Assembly: GCA_016873525.1 (NCBI GenBank)
Contig: VGXD01000081.1
Location: forward strand, 1 to 8,343
From: Nitrospira sp.
GTDB taxonomy: Bacteria; Nitrospirota; Nitrospiria; Nitrospirales; Nitrospiraceae
Length of the DNA stretch: 8,343 nucleotides
Direction: 5' to 3'
Positions 5,619 through 8,343 of this stretch are shown one piece after another. How positions within the stretch are numbered: position 1 is the stretch's first letter; the number at the start of each line of letters is the position of its first letter. The translations under genes were made by a program, and so were the position numbers. The notes beneath the pieces are model-generated. The model was not told where the DNA came from, searched no databases, and saw only the letters and a list, made by a program, of their open reading frames with translations.

Positions 5619-6083
5619 TTATTCCACCGCCTTCTCCAGCAATTTGCCCACTGGATCGAGCCGGCTCGCGAGTTCCGCCGGCAGGCCGTGGCGCTCCTGG
5701 AGTAGTTCCGGCTCGTTGTAGGTGAGCCAGACTTTGCCCTCTTGATCTTCCCAGGCCAGGGCTTTCATGGGAAGGTCAATGGCCACAGTCGGCCTGGCCA
5801 CCATCAGAGCGGTCCCGCCTTGGGGATCCCCGAAGATCAGGAGCACCGTGGGCTTCATGTCGAGCCCCACGTTCTTCGCCTCGCCGCTATGATCGATGCG
5901 GGCGAAGATCTTCATCCCCTTGGCCGTGACGGCCTTCTCGATCCGCTCGATGGTTTCCTGGACCGAGTACTTGCTGGGCTTGGTGACCACATTACCGCCT
6001 GCGTGAGCCACCCCCGTTGTGAGGGACGCAACCATCACGCTCGTCCACAGCAGGCCTTTCAGACATTCATTCAGAAACCTCAT
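5619..6083 (-). CDS. Secreted DUF302 family protein
   Basis: A 154-residue protein with a type I signal peptide: basic start, hydrophobic core to about residue 24, and a likely cut after A-H-A near residue 28. The mature part matches the DUF302 domain: V-x-T-K-P-S-x-Y-S-V-Q-E-T-I-E-R-I-E-K-A-V at its start, then F-A-R-I-D-H, PTVLLIFGDPQGGTALM (about 78-94), and DLPMKALAWEDQEGKVWLTY (about 103-122). DUF302 proteins are small periplasmic or cytoplasmic proteins with no settled biochemical role. The ATG is supported by AAAGGAG about seven bases upstream. It lies 119 bases from the next gene on the same strand, so it probably has its own promoter, which I could not place. The length is normal and no lesion is seen. 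Confidence 0.88.
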   Translation of the reverse strand: MRFLNECLKGLLWTSVMVASLTTGVAHAGGNVVTKPSKYSVQETIERIEKAVTAKGMKIFARIDHSGEAKNVGLDMKPTVLLIFGDPQGGTALMVARPTVAIDLPMKALAWEDQEGKVWLTYNEPELLQERHGLPAELASRLDPVGKLLEKAVE

Positions 6084-6202
6084 GAATCACTCCTTTCGGA
6101 TGACAGGAGAACAGCCTACCAGGACCAGGCCTATAAACTGCCAGTACTCAATCGGTCGGCAGCGATTCTTCCTCCGCGTGACCTCGAGGCTTGCACATCT
6201 GC

Positions 6203-6496
6203 TTATGCTGCTCGGAAGGCGGCCTTTTCTAAGAGTTCGTGGATGAGCGTCTGATAGGGTTTACCCTGCTTGGCCGCCATCTTTCGCAACGAGGCTAAAA
6301 GGCGTGGGGAGAGGCGGATGGCAATGAGCTGCTTCACCATCCCGCTGGAAGGCCTTCCTACCCGGCGCATCCGCTTCAGTTGCTCATCAGTGGCTTCCGG
6401 AATATCGGAAAAATCAATCTGCGAGTCGGGCATAGGCCTCACGTTCTTTGCGGCTCGCGTGCCTCGTGCTGACGCTCTGGCTCGTTTCTTGTTCAT
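6203..6496 (-). CDS. Orphan BrnA/COG3514-like antitoxin (ribbon-helix-helix)
   Basis: This 97-residue protein has the same layout as the BrnA at 2777-3040. It has a basic N-terminal tail (residues 1-20), the acidic D-S-Q-I-D-F-S-D-I-P-E motif (about 24-34), a linker RRVGRPSSGMVKQ, and a C-terminal DNA-binding domain (IAIRLSPRLLASLRKMA, then GKPYQTLIHELLEKAA). Such proteins usually neutralise a BrnT-like or other small toxin, yet neither neighbour (DUF302 on one side, rluE on the other) is a toxin, and the gaps are too short to hide one. It may be a solitary regulator or a leftover antitoxin that could cross-react with the brnT here. The start at 6496 keeps the conserved tail but lacks a strong ribosome binding site. 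ATG codon 22, with GTGAGG upstream, is an alternative. Confidence 0.8.
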   Translation of the reverse strand: MNKKRARASARGTRAAKNVRPMPDSQIDFSDIPEATDEQLKRMRRVGRPSSGMVKQLIAIRLSPRLLASLRKMAAKQGKPYQTLIHELLEKAAFRAA

Positions 6497-6524
6497 TTTG
6501 GGTACCCGTCAAAAATTCCCTTAC

Positions 6525-6555
6525 TGCCTATACACCCATTAGGCACCGACCGCAA
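6525..6555 (-). promoter_or_regulatory. Candidate promoter and palindromic operator of the orphan antitoxin gene
   Basis: A perfect inverted repeat, TGCCTA (6525-6530) and TAGGCA (6540-6545) with a nine-base spacer, lies 29-49 bases upstream of the antitoxin start. On the minus strand it overlaps a possible promoter: TTGCGG (plus bases 6550-6555) and TATAGG (plus bases 6527-6532), 17 bases apart, matching consensus at three and four of six positions. Ribbon-helix-helix antitoxins typically repress their own promoter through such palindromes, which is the inference here. It also lies just after the rluE stop, but the nearest T-run is about ten bases past the stem, so a terminator is less likely. 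Confidence 0.4.
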
Positions 6556-6573
6556 GGAACGGCGGCACTAGGC

Positions 6574-7194
6574 TCACCGGCGAGGAGTGGCAGATTGTGG
6601 TCTACCGCGAGGCTCCTCGCTCCGATAGATTTGCGCCACTTCGTCTGGCGTTAAGTCCCGCCATTGGCCTGGCTGGAGGTCGCCCAGAGAAATTGGGCCG
6701 ATGGCAATCCGGATGAGCCGTAACGTCGGATGGCCGACGGCAGCGGTCATGCGGCGCACCTGTCTGTTCAGCCCCTCCCGCAGCGTGACCTTGAGCCAGG
6801 CGGTCGGCACGTTTTTTCGAAACCGGATCGGGACGGGACGGTCGGGCAACGCCGGGGCGTCCGGCAGCAGATGCGCCTCGGCCGGCCTGGTGCGTTTGCC
6901 GTTGAGCAGGACGCCCTGCCGCAACTGTTCCAAGGCCTCCTCAGTAGGAATCCGCTCCACCTGCGCCAGATAGACCTTGGGAAGCTTGTGCTGCGGGTCC
7001 GTAATGCGGTGGGCCAAGGGACCATCGGACGTCAGCACCAGAAGGCCTTCGCTATCCGCGTCCAACCGGCCGGCCGCATAGACGTCGGGGATCGTCACGA
7101 ACTCGGCCAATGTCGGCCGCCCCTTCTCATCGGTAAAACAAGGCAGAACTCCATATGGTTTATTGAACGCGATCGTGCGAGTGTTCGGCTTCAT
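6574..7194 (-). CDS. rluE: 23S rRNA pseudouridine synthase RluE
   Basis: This 206-residue protein matches the RsuA/RluB/E/F branch of pseudouridine synthases and is closest to RluE, which converts U2457 (E. coli numbering) of 23S rRNA to pseudouridine. Visible landmarks are [19 protein letters not shown] (residues 8-26) and the catalytic block [18 protein letters not shown] with Asp45 as the expected nucleophile. They are followed by [40 protein letters not shown], and [20 protein letters not shown] near the C-terminus. Like RluE it lacks the N-terminal S4 domain that RsuA and RluB carry. The tail after about residue 190 is low-complexity and basic. The ATG at 7194 is the natural start, although its ribosome binding site is weak. 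It is divergent from the zinc-ribbon gene. It is a housekeeping gene and probably marks the right edge of the accessory stretch. Confidence 0.93.
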   Translation of the reverse strand: MKPNTRTIAFNKPYGVLPCFTDEKGRPTLAEFVTIPDVYAAGRLDADSEGLLVLTSDGPLAHRITDPQHKLPKVYLAQVERIPTEEALEQLRQGVLLNGKRTRPAEAHLLPDAPALPDRPVPIRFRKNVPTAWLKVTLREGLNRQVRRMTAAVGHPTLRLIRIAIGPISLGDLQPGQWRDLTPDEVAQIYRSEEPRGRPQSATPRR

Positions 7195-7294
7195 CGTGAA
7201 TCCCGCTGACTCCGCAGCAGATGCCCTGTGTCCTAGTTTCTCATACTCAAGCCATGCGGGGGAACCGTGCCGTCCTCAGCCCTCCACTCGGACT

Positions 7295-7321
7295 TCCTCC
7301 GCCCGTTCTCTGTGCGGAGGA
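7295..7321. repeat. Perfect 8-bp inverted repeat between divergent genes
   Basis: TCCTCCGC (7295-7302) and GCGGAGGA (7314-7321) face each other across an 11-base loop, in the gap between rluE and the zinc-ribbon gene. No T-run follows on either strand, and neither flanking gene ends here, so a terminator is unlikely. A protein-binding site or chance are the remaining options. Confidence 0.35.
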
Positions 7322-7343
7322 CAGTGGCGCATCAGCCAAACGG

Positions 7344-7372
7344 TTGCGTCCCCAGCCAAACTGTGGTATGAG
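7344..7372 (+). promoter_or_regulatory. Weak candidate promoter for the zinc-ribbon gene
   Basis: TTGCGT (7344-7349) and TATGAG (7367-7372) are 17 bases apart and match the sigma70 consensus at three and four of six positions. The start would be about eight bases before the ATG at 7387. A direct repeat CAGCCAAAC (7333-7341 and 7353-7361) surrounds the -35. The evidence is thin. Confidence 0.25.
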
Positions 7373-7386
7373 GCTTCTCTGACGCT

Positions 7387-7560
7387 ATGGCACACATTCA
7401 CTGCCCCAAGTGCGACGGGGTCGAAATATTCCGGAGCCACCGCCGATGGTGGGAAAAATTCTTGACTCTTTTCGGAGTCTTTCCCTTCGTGTGCGACCAC
7501 TGCAACCATCATTTCTACACAAAGATGCCCAAGCCTTCCGCCGGTAATATCCTGGATTAG
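7387..7560 (+). CDS. Small zinc-ribbon protein (57 residues)
   Basis: A short gene encoding two CxxC knuckles, Cys6-x-x-Cys9 (HCPKCDG) and Cys36-x-x-Cys39 (VCDHCNHHF), separated by a basic and hydrophobic middle, RSHRRWWEKFLTLFGVFPF. This matches small bacterial zinc-ribbon proteins, often annotated hypothetical, in which four cysteines hold one zinc. The middle segment is unusually aromatic and hydrophobic for a cytosolic ribbon and might contact a membrane or partner. The ribosome binding site is weak. The gene ends 62 bases before the serine protease gene on the same strand, so the two may be co-transcribed. The coding case rests on the coherent Cys pattern rather than on length. The function is unknown. 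Confidence 0.72.
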   Translation: MAHIHCPKCDGVEIFRSHRRWWEKFLTLFGVFPFVCDHCNHHFYTKMPKPSAGNILD

Positions 7561-7581
7561 CCGCCGGCAGGCCCCTGCGTC

Positions 7582-7608
7582 AGCGCCACAGCCCACTCTT
7601 GGGGCGCT
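7582..7608 (+). repeat. Inverted repeat just upstream of the protease ribosome binding site
   Basis: AGCGCC (7582-7587) and GGCGCT (7603-7608) form a possible 6-bp stem with a 15-base loop, ending four bases before AAGGAG (7612-7617). In the transcript it could influence translation of the protease gene. No T-run follows, so it is not a classical terminator for the zinc-ribbon gene. Confidence 0.3.
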
Positions 7609-7622
7609 ACCAAGGAGTCTCC

Positions 7623-8343
7623 ATGTTTTTTTCTCGCGTCACGGTCCCGACTCGATCCCTGCCGGCCCTGCTCTTCCTGATTTTTATCCCGTTCGTCACG
7701 TGGCCCTCGTCGGCCGGCGCCGAGCCGCCCGACGACCGCCTGGCCCAGGCGGTGGAGCGGGCCAAGCGAGCGACGGTCGGCATTCTGGAAAACACGTCGG
7801 AGGGGCGGCAGTCCGGCTATCAACTGGGCCTCTCCCTCCGAGGAACCGGCGTTCACCTCCACGACGGGTATCTCCTCACCGCGCGCCATGCGGTCGAGCG
7901 TCAAGAGGGCACCAAGACCGTCGTGCCTGAGACGATTTTAATTCTAACCCAAGGCCTGGATGAACTGCCGGCCAAGCTGGTGGGAGGCGCCGCCTACCTC
8001 GATCTCGTGTTGTACAAGCTGCAAGTCCCAGCGAAAGATTTGGAAACGGCGGCCATCGCCCTCGCCGAGCGGGAAGCGAGGGCCGGACAGGAAGTCTTTA
8101 CCGTGGGCTATCCGCTGGGCTGGGGCCCCACGGTCGCCTTCGGCCGGATCGGCAACCCCAATACGTTCCTCCAGACCGTGGACACCAGGCTCTTGCAATC
8201 CGATGTCCCCGTCTGCAGCGGCAATTCGGGCGGCGGCCTGTTCAATCTGGACGGGGAGCTGGTCGGAGTCATGCACGCCATCATCAAGACCGACGAAGCG
8301 CAAGGCGGCCATGGCTGTAGCCGGCTGGCCTTTGCCGTGCCGG
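7623..8343 (+). CDS. Secreted trypsin-like (HtrA-type, S1 family) serine protease, 3' end outside window
   Basis: The 240 residues seen begin at an ATG with AAGGAG five bases upstream. Residues 12-28 are a hydrophobic signal-peptide core and the sequence SAGA-EPP suggests cleavage after residue 33, so the protein acts in the periplasm or outside. The protease fold is clear: His89 in LLTARHAV, Asp127 in AYLDLVLYK, and Ser202 in GNSGG with the upstream TVGYPLGWGP loop (residues 160-169). These are the three catalytic residues in the expected order and spacing for bacterial HtrA-like or trypsin-like enzymes. Cys198 lies four residues before the catalytic Ser and Cys232 thirty after it, an arrangement unlike typical DegP. 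The gene has no stop before the window ends, so a PDZ or other C-terminal domain cannot be judged. It follows the zinc-ribbon gene closely. Confidence 0.88.
   Translation, partial: MFFSRVTVPTRSLPALLFLIFIPFVTWPSSAGAEPPDDRLAQAVERAKRATVGILENTSEGRQSGYQLGLSLRGTGVHLHDGYLLTARHAVERQEGTKTVVPETILILTQGLDELPAKLVGGAAYLDLVLYKLQVPAKDLETAAIALAEREARAGQEVFTVGYPLGWGPTVAFGRIGNPNTFLQTVDTRLLQSDVPVCSGNSGGGLFNLDGELVGVMHAIIKTDEAQGGHGCSRLAFAVP

Noticed and set aside
6138..6162. Inverted repeat CTGCC...GGCAG between the DUF302 and orphan antitoxin genes
   Set aside because: The stem is only five bases with a 15-base loop and no associated promoter or T-run; expected by chance in this base composition.
5742..6254. Plus-strand open frame of 170 codons opposite the DUF302 gene
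   Set aside because: It overlaps the DUF302 gene and the end of the orphan antitoxin on the other strand and has no domain signal.
6730..7209. Plus-strand open frame opposite rluE
   Set aside because: rluE is unambiguous; this is its antisense shadow.

Overview
This is a moderately GC-rich bacterial chromosome segment (accessory DNA more AT-rich) from a Gram-negative-type organism. Lipoproteins, a Tat signal, periplasmic proteins and an RluE-type pseudouridine synthase all point that way. The style of the sulfite-oxidase-like Tat lipoprotein and its neighbours suggests a Nitrospira-like bacterium, but this is a low-confidence impression and no taxonomic marker is present.

Left part (1-2461). 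The window opens inside a decayed, internally deleted paralogue of a sulfite-oxidase-family molybdopterin enzyme. It is followed by a short stretch with two interspersed repeats that look like a relic insertion-sequence end. Then come an intact DUF3313-like lipoprotein gene and the intact paralogue, a Tat-exported lipoprotein of the same family. The arrangement suggests an old duplication in which one copy is being lost.

Middle part (2462-5560). This is accessory DNA. A BrnT/BrnA type II toxin-antitoxin pair sits behind a near-consensus sigma70-type promoter. Next is about 270 bp with no recognisable gene. After that, two minus-strand fragments flank a 1231-bp IS3-family element. The right fragment is a membrane-spanning N-terminal part. 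The left fragment is the C-terminal part of a HerA/VirB4-like P-loop ATPase, beginning in its Walker B region. They are best read as one membrane-anchored ATPase gene whose middle, including Walker A, was lost at the insertion. The IS has an intact DDE transposase frame and a well-placed A6G frameshift site, but its orfA carries an in-frame amber codon.

Right part (5560-8343). Three minus-strand genes encode a secreted DUF302 protein, an orphan BrnA-like antitoxin with a palindrome over its putative promoter, and the 23S rRNA pseudouridine synthase RluE. Divergent from rluE is a 57-residue zinc-ribbon gene, followed by a secreted trypsin-like serine protease that runs off the right edge. The protease has a complete His/Asp/Ser triad and two cysteines placed roughly like a chymotrypsin-type disulfide.

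No tRNA, rRNA, CRISPR array or replication origin was seen. The most notable items are the interrupted membrane-anchored HerA-like ATPase, the duplicated and decaying molybdoenzyme, and the brnTA promoter whose predicted start coincides with the toxin's GTG codon.
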